A stretch of 64,000 nucleotides of DNA from Plasmopara viticola (Eukaryota; Oomycota; Peronosporomycetes; Peronosporales; Peronosporaceae), in assembly GCA_001695595.3 (NCBI GenBank), contig MBPM02000061.1:434001-498000 (forward strand), in the 5' to 3' direction. The notes under the pieces are model-generated. The model worked only from the letters and a program-made list of their open reading frames with translations, searched no databases and was not told the origin of the DNA. Of the stretch, positions 53,452 through 64,000 are shown in pieces (position 1 is the first letter of the stretch; each line of letters starts with the position of its first letter). Made by a program: the position numbers and the translations under genes.

Positions 53452-56400
53452 TCAATACGAGCACGCGTGAATTCCGAGAGCCCCCATTAGGTCGGCATGA
53501 CGTGGTCCTGGAAGTGCCATCGTCATTATGTCTGCCAGCATTGCCGAGGTCTCGCAATATTCAAGCTTGACTTCACCGCGTTTGACTTCGTCACAGATGT
53601 GATGATACTTGATATCAATGTGCTTGGCTCGACCATGGTTGACCGGATTCTTCGTCATCTTGACACATGATTGATTATCTTCAAATATCTTCAGCTCTGG
53701 TTTGACTTCACCAGCTGCACCAAAAATTTCACAAATCTTCAGCTCTGGTTTGTCTTCACCAGCTGCACCTAAAATTTCACAAAGAAGACGATGTACCCAC
53801 TTGCCTTCTTGTATCGCCAGGCTGAGTGCAATTTATTCAGCTTCGCTGGTCGACAGTGAAACGCTTGATTGTTTCTTTCTTCTCCAACTCACAGGTGCCC
53901 ATCAACATAAATGCAAAGCCAGAGGTTGCCTTGCGGTCCGCATGATCGCCAGCCCAACCTGCATCCGAGTATCCCCGGAAATCCACATGATCGCTAGCCT
54001 TGAATGTGATGCCGTGCGACTTGCTTCCTTGGAGGTAGCGAAGAACTCTCTTTATCGCAGCCCAGTGTTCAGCTTGTGGGTTCTTCATAAAACGTGATAC
54101 ATATCCAACAGCAAAAGCGATGTCTGGACGTGTTGCAGTTGTCAGATGGATCAAGGCACCCACAGCTTCACGAAATGGAACGTCGACCTTTGTTTTTGCA
54201 GCACTTGGCACGAGTCGTAAGCTTGAGTCGGTCGGACTTATTACTGCCTTGCAGTCACTCATGCCGAATCGCTTGAGAATGTCGTCGACATGGCGTCTCT
54301 GGCAAAGTGTGATGCTGCCGTCGGCGTTATCCACAAGTTCGATACCCAGAACAAAAGCACATTTTCCACTGTCCGTCATCTCGAAGCGTGACTTGAGACT
54401 GTCTTTAGTTTCCGCGATGAGCTTGGCCGAGCTGCCAGTAATGAGAACATCGTCCACATCAACCAATAGCAATATGCAATGGCCGTCAACATTCTTGATA
54501 TAGAGGCACGGGTCGAATACAGAAACACAGAAACCAATGGAGCATACAAACTCATCAAAGCTCTCGTTCCAAACTCGTGACGCTTGTTTTAGGCCGGAAA
54601 TTGCTTTCAACAGTTCCAAGCAATCGAAATTACCTTCGATCTCCACTCCCTCTGGTACCACACAGTAAACAACTTCTTTCATTACACCGTAGAGAAATGC
54701 CGTAACAACATCAAGCTGGTCAAGAAGAGCGGCTCCAAGATACTTTGTCAAGCTGATCACCATACGCAGTGTGACGTACTTGACCACAGGCGAGAACGTT
54801 TCCGTGTAATCAATGCCGTATTGCTGCTTGAATCCTTTTGCGACGAGACGCGCCTTATACTTTCAAATTGATCCGTCGGCTTTGCGCTTGATCTTGAAAA
54901 TTCACTTAGTTCCATTAGCATGTTGTCCTGCTGGAAGTTTGGCCGCTCGAAATACATTGCGAATTCGCTTTAAATATAATTCGGCACGCACTGCTTTTCG
55001 CCAATGTACTTGATCTGGTCCGCTAACTGCATCTTGAAAACTTGAAGGTTCAGAAAGGTCGGTAGCTTCGACTGCATTAGCGCTTGCATACCAAAAATCA
55101 CGTGGCACCGAATGATCGTTTGTGTCGCTCTTTTCTTCTTCACATTCTTGATTATCGGTCATGCGCTCGACCGATCTGCGTTTGGCTCGTCGCTCGTCAA
55201 GACTTGCAGGCGCACTTGATTCCTCAAGTTCATTCTCGTGATACTCGTTGCGTGGAAGAGCTGAATCATTGTTTGTGTCACATGCGCCTGATCGGTTCTT
55301 GCGCTTTCTGGACGACTTGAAATTCATTCGGTAAACTGGGTCGTTGCCATCGATGGTAAGCGGATCAAGACTAATGTCATCGTCATCACTGTCAGGAGCT
55401 GATGGCCACGTAGACGCGAAGCCAAGTCTTGATTCATCAGAATTGACGTCGCGACTGACAATAATTTGTCCTGCCTCAATGTCAAAAATCCGATAAGCCT
55501 TCGATGACTCTTGATAGCCCATAAAAATGCCGGCGCGAGCTTTTGGATCCCACTTGAGTAGCTTTTCTTTCGGTGTGAGTGTAAATGTTCGGCAGCCGAA
55601 TACACGCAGGTGCTTAACACTTGGCTTGGACTTGTACACAATTTCAAACGGGGTTTTGCTTGCAATCTTGGGTGAAGGCAGTCGATTTTTGATATAAATT
55701 GCCGTCATTGCCGCTTCACCCCAAAAGCACTTGTCAAGTTTTGCATAATGCAGTAAAGCGCGGCCAATCGTAACGATAGTTCTGATGGCCCGCTCAGCTG
55801 TCTTATTTGTTTGATGCGCGTATGGAACCGTGACTTGCTGCTCAATACCTTGATCGCCATAGAAGATCTTGACCGAATTTGTTGCGAATTCTCGCGCTCC
55901 ATCATGTCTCACAAACTTGGCTTGCTTGCCGAATTGCGTTTGAACCTTGAGGATGTAGCTTGTGTGACATTCTTCGGATTCAGATTTAACCCTTTTTTTA
56001 AGCAAAAGCTCTTCATGCATCCACTGGCTTCGTCGACAATGAGGAGCAAGTACCTGCTTCCACTCAAAGAGTCTTGTTCCATGGGACCGCATATGTCGAA
56101 GTGGAGAAGTTCAAATGTGTCATATTGACGCTTGTGTCGAGTGCTAGGAAATGGTTTTTAAGCCACCTTCCCTAACTGACATCCTCGACACATGCCTTGC
56201 TCACTTGAACCCAGTGGCACATCTGCGTCCTTGATCATTCCGCCATTGACCATCTTGCAAAGCACGTCGATTGGAGCGTGACCCACTCTTGCATGCAGAT
56301 TGGTGTTTTGACCTCGTACCGCCGAATTTGCTATATACTGGGGAGTACGAAGCCAGTAGAGACCATCCACAAGGTCTGCTGTAGCCACAACTTGGTGTGA

Positions 56401-57578
56401 GACTTTGCGCGCAATGTCCATGCGTGGGCCATCAAACACCACCTGAAACTTGCCACTCTTGTTGATCTGTGGCACCGAAAGCAAATTCTTGATATCGCTG
56501 GCACGAACAAAACGTCCTTAATTTCAATGTCGGACTCAATACCATCGGGCAAGACCACGCGCTCAATGATGGTCCCGACACCCTTGATTGCAGTTTTGTT
56601 TCCGTCAGCGACCGAGAGTTCGCCATAGTTGTGCTCTTCGAGTCTTGCAAATTTGTCCTTGTTGTTGCATATATGATGCGCTGCACCACTGTCAATTGCC
56701 CATATTCCAGACACATTTTTCGTTGTTGAAAGTCCACACTCCAGCGAGACCGCGAACGCAACACGGTCGTAGTCGTATTGTTCGCTGGGTCTATAGTGAA
56801 CATTGTTTGCTCCGCGTCCACGAGCTTGGCCGCCGCGTCGAGCATTTCGATTCTCATCCTTCTGCTTGGTCCAGCATCGCTCCGCCGAATGCCCCAATTT
56901 TCCGCAGTATGCGCACTGGCGATATTTTCGCTCCGTACTAAACGCCTTTGCCACTTCCTCAGTCTTAAGTGTCGTCGTTTTCGACCCTTGACGCTTAATG
57001 TGCTCGTTTGTCAGCACTTTAGCCACATCCTGAGTCCTCAACTCTGCATTGCTAATCTCCAAGTTGAGCACGACATTCTCATAGCTCTTGGGTAGACTTC
57101 GCAAAAGGCAGATTGCAACGTCTTCGTCCTCCATTTTCGCGCCGATACTGGAAAGCTTTGCGCTGATATTGAGGACTTCATTGCAGAGATGCAAGGCATT
57201 ATCACCTTCGGCCATCTCCATGCTGAAGAGTTGTCGCTTCAAGTAGATGCGACCAGCCTTTTGCGAACCGCCGTACAGCGTCTGAATACGCGCCCACGCA
57301 ACCCACGCTTCCTCGCAGTCGTCAACGACGTGATGATAGTCCGCATCCATATAACGCAGCATCAGTCCAAAAGCAATGTTGCTTGTCCTGACATATTCGT
57401 CCGAGGCACGAGGGTCAACAAACGTTAGAGTCACCTCGCGGTTGACAACATGCCACACAGCCTTGGTAAGAAACACGCCACGCATATAGCGGTTCCACGT
57501 TGCATAGTTGTCGCCGTTGAAATTGTCGATTGCGACCTTGGCCGAGACGTCATGCACCGAGGTCATGGTTGGGCTCAT
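53452..57578 (-). pseudogene. Element P: full-length Gag-Pol, decayed
   Basis: ATG at 57578 ([10 protein letters not shown]). Gag with the knuckle [14 protein letters not shown], protease as [13 protein letters not shown] (Thr to Ala after DSGA). A frameshift near 56490 after VPAIS, then pre-integrase ([15 protein letters not shown]) with a TAA at 56158. The integrase core and linker frame (56092-54902) ends at TGA for Trp (54902-54904). Another TGA replaces Glu in GSIEKYK (near 54862). RT has VDVDD instead of VYVDD (Tyr to Asp at the catalytic box, near 54455). A 1-base loss near 53899 shifts RNase H, and a 48-bp in-frame tandem repeat lies at 53687-53782. TGA at 53452. Confidence 0.9.
53687..53782 (-). 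repeat. 48-bp tandem repeat inside P RNase H
   Basis: 53687-53734 and 53735-53782 are two direct copies with two differences. Being a multiple of three, the repeat keeps the frame and adds 16 codons before EDNQSC. J, the same family, has a single copy. Confidence 0.88.
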
Positions 57579-57582
57579 AATC

Positions 57583-57714
57583 TGTTAATAAGGTGAGCGG
57601 AGCGAAGGCAAAGAGTTGAGGCGGGTAGTGAAGAGTCTGCGCGAGGGAGAACCGAGCGAAGAGACTTGTAAGGATAAAAGTAGATTTCAAAGTGAGTGTA
57701 TTCATTTGGTCCTT
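57583..57714 (-). repeat. Truncated 5' LTR of element P (132 bp)
   Basis: Gene sense end of a J/P-type LTR, ending CACCTTATTAACA. It is cut within TTTGGTCCTT and joined to Q RNase H sequence. The primer site is damaged (AGATTATGAGCCC). Confidence 0.85.
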
Positions 57715-57715
57715 T

Positions 57716-60700
57716 GCTTGAAGCAAGACCGTGCGACTCGGTTCCTTGCAGATAGTGTAAAATGTGCTTAACTGCAATCCAATGCTCGGCTTGTGGGTTT
57801 GCCATGAAGCGCGAGACGTAGCCAACATCGAAAGCAATGTCTGGACGTTTCGCGGTCGCCAAGTGCATGAGACCACCCACTGCTTCACGAAATGGAGCAT
57901 TAACTTTGAATGTTGCGTTGCTCGAAACAAGTCGGAAACTGATGTCCGTTGGACTTATCACAGCCTTACAGTCATCCATACTAAAACGCTCGAGAATATC
58001 ACTTACGTAACGTCGCTGACACAGAGTCAAACTGCCGTCAGCGTTGTCCACCAGCTCGATGCCCAAATCAAACGCACACTTGCCGCTGTCCGTCATCTCA
58101 AAGCGCGTCTTTAAGTCCCTTTTGGTCTGCGCGATAAGTTCACTTGAGCTGCCGGTAATTAGCACATCATCGACGTACACCAGCAAAAATACACACTTGC
58201 CGTCTGTAACTTTGACGTAGAGGCATGGGTCGAATTGGGACACTTGGAAACCGATCGAGCATACAAACTCGTCGAACGTCTCCTTCCATACGCGCGAAGC
58301 TTGTTTCAGGCCGTAAATCGCCTTCACCAACTTCAAACAATTGCAATCACCGTCGAGCTTCATTCCTTCGGGCACCTCACAATACACGACTTCTTTCATT
58401 ACGCCGTACAGGAACGCCGTTACCACATCAAGTTGATCTAGAGGCCACCCAAAGTACTTGGTCAAGCTGATCACCATTCGCAATGTCACATACTTGACAA
58501 TGTGCGAGAACGTTTTTGTATAATCGATGCCGTATTTTTGCTTGAATCCTTTAGCCACGAGACGCGCCTTGTACTTCTCGATGGATTCGTTGGCCTTGCG
58601 CTTAATCTTGAACACCCACTTGGTTCCAATGGCTCGCTATCCGGTGGGTAGTTTAGCTGGTCGAAACACATCACGAAGATGCAACAAGTCCAGTTCTGCA
58701 AAGATCGCCTTGCGCCAGTGAACTTGGTCAGACCCGCTAACAGCATCTTGAAATGTCATTGGCTCTGACAGATTGCCGGCTTCGACCGCGTTTGCACTTG
58801 CTCGCCAAAAGACAGGAGGAGTGGAGTCATCACCCGATGTGGCTTTCTCTTCTTCATCCACGGGAGAACGTGATGTCCGCTCGACTGATCTGCGCTTGGC
58901 TCGACGTTCGTTTGATCCTTCAGAAGCACTTCCTTCTTCAAGTCCAGCTCCGTGATGCTCATTATTGGTGCTTGTCGAGTTGCGATCAGTATATGTCACA
59001 CTTGTACGCTCCTTGCGCTTTCCCGCCAACTTGAAGATCATTGGGTGAGCTGCATCCAGATCACTGATGCTTAGCGAGTCGAGGTCGAAATCATCGTCGT
59101 CATCTTCATGATCACCACTACTCCTACTCAAGATGCCGAAACTTGATTCGTCGAAGGCGACATCGCGATAAATCACCACTTGTCCAGCCTCAATATCAAA
59201 TTCACTACAAGCCTTGGAAACCTCTTCGTAACCCACGAAGATCACTGCACGAACCTTGGGGTCCCACTTGAGCCGCTTATGTTTTGGAGTGAGAACGTAA
59301 GTCCGGCACCCAAAAACGCGCATATGTTTGACGCTTGGCTTGAACTTGTGCACGATCTCAAAAGGAGTCTTGTCGTTGATCTTGGGCGACGGAAGGCGAT
59401 TCTTGATGTAGATGGCCACCATAGCAGCTTCAACCTAAAAACACTTGTCCAACTTGGCATGGTCTAATACGCTACGGCCGATTGTGACGATGGTCCGGAT
59501 GGCGCGCTCTGCTGTGCCGTTGGTCTGATGTGCGAATGGCACCGTGGTTTGCTGCTCGATACCTTCATCTTCGTAGAAAACTTGGAGCGAGCTAGTTGCA
59601 AACTCGCGGGCTCCGTCGTGTCGTACAAACTTGACATTCTTGCCGAAGTGTGTCTGCACCATCAAGATGTACTTTTTGACACAGTCCTCGCTCTCAGACT
59701 TGACACACAGGCAGAAACCCTTCATGCCCCCGCTAGCTTCATTCACGATCAGCAAGAGATACTTGCTCCCGCCGAGAGAATCCATTTCCATGGGCCCACA
59801 GATGTCGAAGTGGAGCAGCTCAAAGGTGTCATAGTTGCGCTTGTCCCGGTTGCTTGGAAATGATTTTTGAACCATCTTTCCTTGCTGACACCCTCGGCAT
59901 GCACTTGATCCACTTGTCTTGATAGGCACGTTTGCATATTTGATCATATTGGTGGTCACTATCTTGCGAAGCACGTCGACTGGAGCACGACTCATCCGTG
60001 CGTGCAAGTCGGCACCACTGTTTCCACGTGTAGTCGCATTTACCGAGCGCTGTGCGTGCGAAGCCAATACAGTCCATCCACGAGATCTGCTGTGGCCACC
60101 ACTTGTTGCGAGGATTTCCGCGCAATGTGCATGTGTGCGCCATCAAACACAACTTTAAACTTTTCACTCTTGTTGATCTGCGACACAGACAGCAAATTCT
60201 TATTCATCATTGGCACGTATAGCGCGTTTTTTATCCTGATATCGCGTTCTTCACCGTCGGACAGAACCACTCGTTCAATGATGGTGCCAACGCCTTTGAT
60301 CTCGGCCTTGTTACCGTCAGCCACCGATAGCTCGCCTTCGTCCTGTTCATTCAGCACGACACACTTGGCCTTATTGTTGCAGATATGGTGCGTAGCACCG
60401 CTGTCGATCGCCCACGTCCGGGCATATCCTTGCCTGTTGAAAGTCCACATTTTAGCAATACAGCAAACGCGACACGGTCGTACTCGTAGTCCTCGTTGGG
60501 TTGATAGTAAATGTCGTTGGCTCCGCGTCCACAAGCTTGGCCGCCGCGTCGAGCACCTCGATTGTCGTCCTTTTGCTTGGTCCAGCATCGCTCCACAAAA
60601 ATGCCCCAATTTCCCACGATATGTGCATTGGCGAGACTCACGCTCAGCACTAAACGCCTTAGCCGCATCTTCGGTCTTGATCACCGGAGTCTTTGCGCTT

Positions 60701-61293
60701 TGCCGCTTGATATGCTCATTCGTAAGCACTTTTACAACGTCTTGCGTCCGCAATTCTGCGTTGCTGATCTCCAAGTCAAAAAAAAAGTTCTCGTAACTTT
60801 TAGGGAGACTTCGCAACAGACAGATCGCAACATCTTCATCCTCCATCTTGGCTCCAATGCTGCTGAGCTTAGCGCTGATGTTGAGGACTTCGTTGCAATG
60901 GTGCATGACGTTGTCACCTTCCGCCATCTCCATACTAAAGAGTTGACGCTTCAAGTAGATGCGTCCAGCCTTCTGTGATCCACCGTAGAGCGTCTTGATG
61001 CGCTGCCACGCGACCCACGTTTCCTCGCAGTCATCAACAACGTGATGGTAGTCGGCCTCCATATGCAGGAGCATCAGTCCGAAAGCGACATTTCTGGTCT
61101 TGACGTACCCGTCCGCAGCGCGAGCATCGGCGAAGGTCGGAGTCACCTCTCGGTTGGCTACGTGCCATACCGACTTGGTTAGGAACACGCCACGCATGTA
61201 GCGATTCCACGCGGCAAAGTTGTCGCCGTTGAATTTTTCGATTGCGATCTTGGCCGAGACGTTGTGCGCAGAACACATGGTCGTTGGGCTCAT
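57716..61293 (-). pseudogene. Element Q: Gag to RNase H start, 3' truncated
   Basis: ATG at 61293 ([11 protein letters not shown]). Gag has [10 protein letters not shown]; the zinc knuckle reads [10 protein letters not shown] with a Cys lost and a frameshift at about 60595. The frame shifts back near the protease ([13 protein letters not shown]). A frameshift near 60050 leads to the next frame, with pre-integrase and the integrase core ([16 protein letters not shown]) to a stop at 59435. The third frame runs to the TAG at 58637 (LPTG-stop-RAIG), the same codon as the B stop at 13579. RT has YVDD and continues to TRPDIAF-like (KRPDIAF) and HILHYLQGTESHGL, where P's LTR cuts it. RNase H proper is missing. 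Confidence 0.9.
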
Positions 61294-61297
61294 AACT

Positions 61298-61549
61298 TGT
61301 AGAATGAGCTGAAGGAGACAAAGGGAAGAAGCGAAGAGTCTGTGCGGAGGAGAATCGGAGCGAAGACACTTGAGCAGAAGAAGGAAAATTTGGAAGTGAT
61401 CGATTTATTAGGGCTTACATTTCTACTTCTCGTAATTACTCATTTTACGTAACGTAATTACCTTAGACCGTAGAAAGTAACTACTAACCGCGATTAGGAT
61501 TGGACCGGGTTGGGTTGTGTATGTTACCTAAAACCCATAACCCTCAATA
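61298..61549 (-). repeat. 5' LTR of element Q (O/Q-type, 252 bp)
   Basis: Gene sense TATTGAGGGTTATGGG to CTCATTCTACA. Primer site AGTTATGAGCCC has lost its first G. Right flank AGAAC is element R. Confidence 0.87.
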
Positions 61550-62428
61550 AGAACGTTTGACGTGTAACGTGTCTATTCGTCAGACTAAGTTTGCGAGTGA
61601 CATCTTGAAAAAGTTCGGCATGGAAAACAGTAATCCCGTCAGGACACCTCAAGATCCAGGACTCAAGTTGACCAAGGCCATGTGCGAAGAATGGTGTTGC
61701 CATGAAGAGACGATGGCAAAAGTCCCATATTGAAATGCCGTTGGTTGCCTCATGTATTCGATGGTTGGGACTCGGCCGAACCAAGCAGCCTCAGTTGGAG
61801 TATTCAGCCAATTTGCTTCGGACCCATGTCCAAATAACTGGCAGGCACTCAATAGGATCTTCAGATACGTGCAAGGAACAAAGACGCATGGCATCATGTT
61901 TCAAACTCAAAACTAAGAAGGACTTCGAGGCTATTCAGATGCAGATTGGGCAGGCGATTTAGAAACTCGACGAAGCAAAAGCGGCTATGCGTTCATGATG
62001 AATGGAGGTTGCGTCAGCTGGAGAAGCAAGAAACAACGTACAGTTGCACTTTTAAGCAGAGTACATGCCTTTGACGAAAGCAGCTCAAGAGGCGACTTAG
62101 TTGAAAACTTTCGTGTGCGAGCTTGGTTTAAAACTTTCCTGTGCAAGCTTTGTGAATTATCAAGTAGTCAAGCGATCAAGATCTACGAAGACAACCAAAG
62201 TTCCATCGCGCTGGCCAACAATCCCGAATTCCACAAGCGCACCAAACACATCGACATTCGCTACCACTTTATACGCGAAAAAGTGGAAGATGGCCAAGTG
62301 ATGCTCGAGTACTGTCCAACTCAAGATATGCTGGCCGACATCATGACGAAGTCTATTCCAGCAACACAATTCTGCAAACCTCGGAGCATGCTCGGCATTC
62401 AAGCACAAAAGGCTGTCGAGTCGAGTGG
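61550..62428 (+). pseudogene. Element R: RT end and RNase H of the second clade
   Basis: Enters at RQTKFASDILKKFGMENSNP after a stop (near 61564), then TAMCEE-like KAMCEEWCCHEETMAKVPY with a stop near 61732, VGVFSQFASDPCP, a stop near 61915, [10 protein letters not shown], and WRSKKQRTVAL. A disrupted stretch follows near 62050-62150 where STSEAEY should be, including a near repeat around LVENFRVRAWFKTFLCKL. EDNQSSIALANNPEFHKRTKHID and LADIMTKSIP complete the domain. No TAA at the usual point, so the frame runs into the LTR. Confidence 0.88.
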
Positions 62429-62431
62429 GAG

Positions 62432-62754
62432 TGTTGTCGAAGATGTTGGCGAAGAAACGCCTCGACCAGCGACTGCGTGTCGGTAAGTACCGGTATCTGC
62501 AATCAGTTGATGACTGCTTGGAAGAGCCGGTTCAAGATGGGCAAAATATTGACTTTGGGATGGGAAGATATTTGCGCCCGGATGAGAAGATGATTGCGCC
62601 CGGATGAGAAGATGATTGCGCCCGGATGGTAAGTCGTTCTGATCGGCTTGGATAAATCATTGGCTTAGAGGTAGCATGTAGTTGCGAACTAAGGACCTTT
62701 AAAATATATTTACTTTGCATTTTATCAACTAGTGCACACTTGACCTTCTTCACA
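62432..62754 (+). repeat. 3' LTR of element R (323 bp)
   Basis: Starts TGTTGTCGAAGATGTTGG and ends GACCTTCTTCACA. Three tandem units around GATTGCGCCCGGATGAGAAG (about 62565-62630) make it longer than the G LTR (280 bp) and D LTR (303 bp). It abuts S integrase sequence, so R was inserted in S. Confidence 0.87.
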
Positions 62755-64000
62755 TATAGGATTGGTGTTTGCTGCTCAACACCCTTGATCACGTAGAAAA
62801 CGTTTGGCAAGTTGGTTGCAAACCCACGAGCTCCGTCATGTAGAAATATAATTTTCTTTCCAAATTGAGTCTGAACCCTCAAAATGTAAGTCTTGATTGC
62901 GTCTTCGCTGTCCGCTCTGGCTCGCAAGCAGAAACCCTTCATACATCCACTGGATCGTCCACAATAAGTAGTAGATACTTGCTCCCGCCAAGTGATATTT
63001 GCTCCATTGGGCAACAGATGTCAAAGTGTTGAAGCTCAAAGGAGGCAAATCGACGGTTGTCAGGTTTTTTTGGAAATGGTTTCTGTACCATCTTGCCCTC
63101 TTGGCACCCGCGACAAATGCTCGGCAAAATTGACATTAATGTATTCTAAAACGTCTTTAAGCATTCCACCAGCAATCATTTTGCGCAGCACATCACTCGG
63201 CGCGTGGCCCAATCGTGCATGAAGGTCGATCTTGGTGCTTGATTCAACCATATTAGCCGATGGCCATCGGGTCCGTAGTCAGTAAAGACCGTCAACTAGG
63301 TCATTTGTTGCCACCACCTTTATTGAATTCTTCAACGCAATGTCCATGCGAGCTCCATCAAACACTACTAGGGAGCGACCGCCTTTGTTAATCTATGGGA
63401 CAGAAAGCAGGTTCTTGCTCATCTTTGGAACGTAAAGCGCGTCTTAGATCTCGATGTCGCGTATGTCACCGTTGGGGAGCACCTCATGCTCAAAAATTGT
63501 CCCTACACACATAATTGCACTTTTGCTCCCATCTGCTACCGAAAGCTCGCCACAATTTTGCTCGTCCAGGGTCAAAGATCTTGGATTTGTCGTAGCATAC
63601 GTGGTGAGTGGCACCGCTGTCAATGGCTCAAATGCCTGGCATTTCCTTTTCCGGAGACAGCTCGTAATCCAATGATACTGCAAATGCGATTTAATCGTGA
63701 TCGTTGTCCTTGTTGTACCGAAAGTGTACATTGCTAGCTCCGCGTCCCCAAATTTGCACGCCGCGCCGAGCTCCTCGATTGTCATTTTTTTGGTCAAGCA
63801 TCGTTCCATCGTATGCCCTAATTTAACACAATATGTGCATTGGCGGGACTATCTTTCGGCGCTGAACGCTTTGGCTGCGTCTTCAGCTTTCACCGCTACG
63901 GTTCTATCACCTTGTCGCCTGATGTGCTCGTTTGTCAGCACCTTCACAACGTCTTGCGTCCATAATCCTGCACTGCTCATTTCTTTACCAACTCCAAATA
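62755..64000 (-). pseudogene. Element S: heavily decayed Gag-protease-integrase fragment (K/M family)
   Basis: Gene sense starts outside the window in Gag ([12 protein letters not shown], then a damaged knuckle [12 protein letters not shown]). The protease reads [17 protein letters not shown] with TGA at 63628-63630, the same change as in A and B. Several stops and frameshifts follow (near 63445, 63393, 63280). Pre-integrase ([28 protein letters not shown]) and early integrase ([34 protein letters not shown]) can be read in pieces, with a Gly for Glu in HDGAREF. R interrupts it at 62755. Confidence 0.87.

Larger units (their letters stand above)
48751..61549 (-). mobile_element. Tandem array O-P-Q of three copia elements sharing an LTR
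   Basis: The order in plus coordinates is: O/Q-type LTR, O pol and Gag, J/P-type LTR, P pol and Gag, truncated J/P-type LTR, Q pol and Gag, O/Q-type LTR. The LTR at 53084-53444 is at once the 5' LTR of O and the 3' LTR of P. Outer flanks CATCA (left) and AGAAC (right) do not match and belong to two different elements in opposite orientation (N and R). This is the pattern left by recombination between elements, not of three separate insertions. Confidence 0.8.

Noticed and set aside
62565..62635. Regular short direct repeats resembling a CRISPR array
   Set aside because: Units are contiguous with no unique spacers, lie inside an LTR, and recur in homologous LTRs; there are no cas genes and the context is eukaryotic.
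1..64000. A Ty3/gypsy or viral origin of the polyproteins
   Set aside because: Integrase precedes RT in all elements, the Ty1/copia order, and there is no chromodomain or envelope.

Overview
The window is a nest of Ty1/copia LTR retrotransposons with no recognisable host gene, tRNA, rRNA, CRISPR array or bacterial feature. Every coding stretch is part of a Gag-Pol polyprotein in copia order (Gag zinc knuckle, DSGA protease, integrase, reverse transcriptase, RNase H). The gap-free plant-like/stramenopile-like copia proteins and the half-tRNA-Met primer site point to a eukaryote. From memory, the closest resemblance is to copia elements of oomycetes such as Phytophthora; this is an inference, not a database result.

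I give the elements local letters A to S. Most belong to a clade whose Gag starts MSP(T/S) and carries the motif [10 protein letters not shown] (A, B, C, E, F, H, I, J, K, L, M, O, P, Q, S). The rest (D, G, N, R) form a second clade with a very different Gag and an RT of the type [15 protein letters not shown].

Layout, left to right. 1-47: tail of an LTR. 48-1844: 5' fragment of F (-). 1845-2923: 3' end of E (+). 2924-18716: D (-), split by A (+, 4410-17594, target duplication GCGAC). Inside A lies B (-, 7071-16597), and inside B lies C (-, 8397-13126, target duplication AAAAG). C is the only complete, apparently intact element; its LTRs differ at one base by eye. 18717-32770: G (+), split by H (-, 19059-31094, GGTAC), which is split by I (-, 23684-28275, AGGTG). 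The left part of H plus flanks is tandemly duplicated (18651-21311 and 21312-23970). 32771-48159: J (+), split by K (-) with L inside it (35487-40091, GAGTC) and by M (-, 41818-46410, AGTGG), and carrying an internal inversion at 47021-47537. 48160-48750: fragment of N (-). 48751-61549: a tandem O-P-Q array (-) in which O and P share one LTR. 61550-62754: 3' end of R (+). 62755-64000: decayed fragment of S (-).

The inferred insertion order along the deepest branch is N, J, G, D, A, B, C (seven levels). Six steps are proven by matching 5-bp target duplications (C in B, A in D, I in H, H in G, L in K, M in J). The others rest on one visible junction. All elements except C carry stops, frameshifts, deletions or insertions. 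Only C looks able to make the full set of proteins, and it might supply them in trans to relatives with similar ends.

Other points of interest: the gag start codon lies inside the primer binding site; several LTR families have TA...CA ends; LTR segments are shared between the two pol clades; a 28-bp perfect palindrome is conserved in one LTR family; a TGA stop recurs at the Gag/protease boundary; and the region may be a centromere-type copia block.
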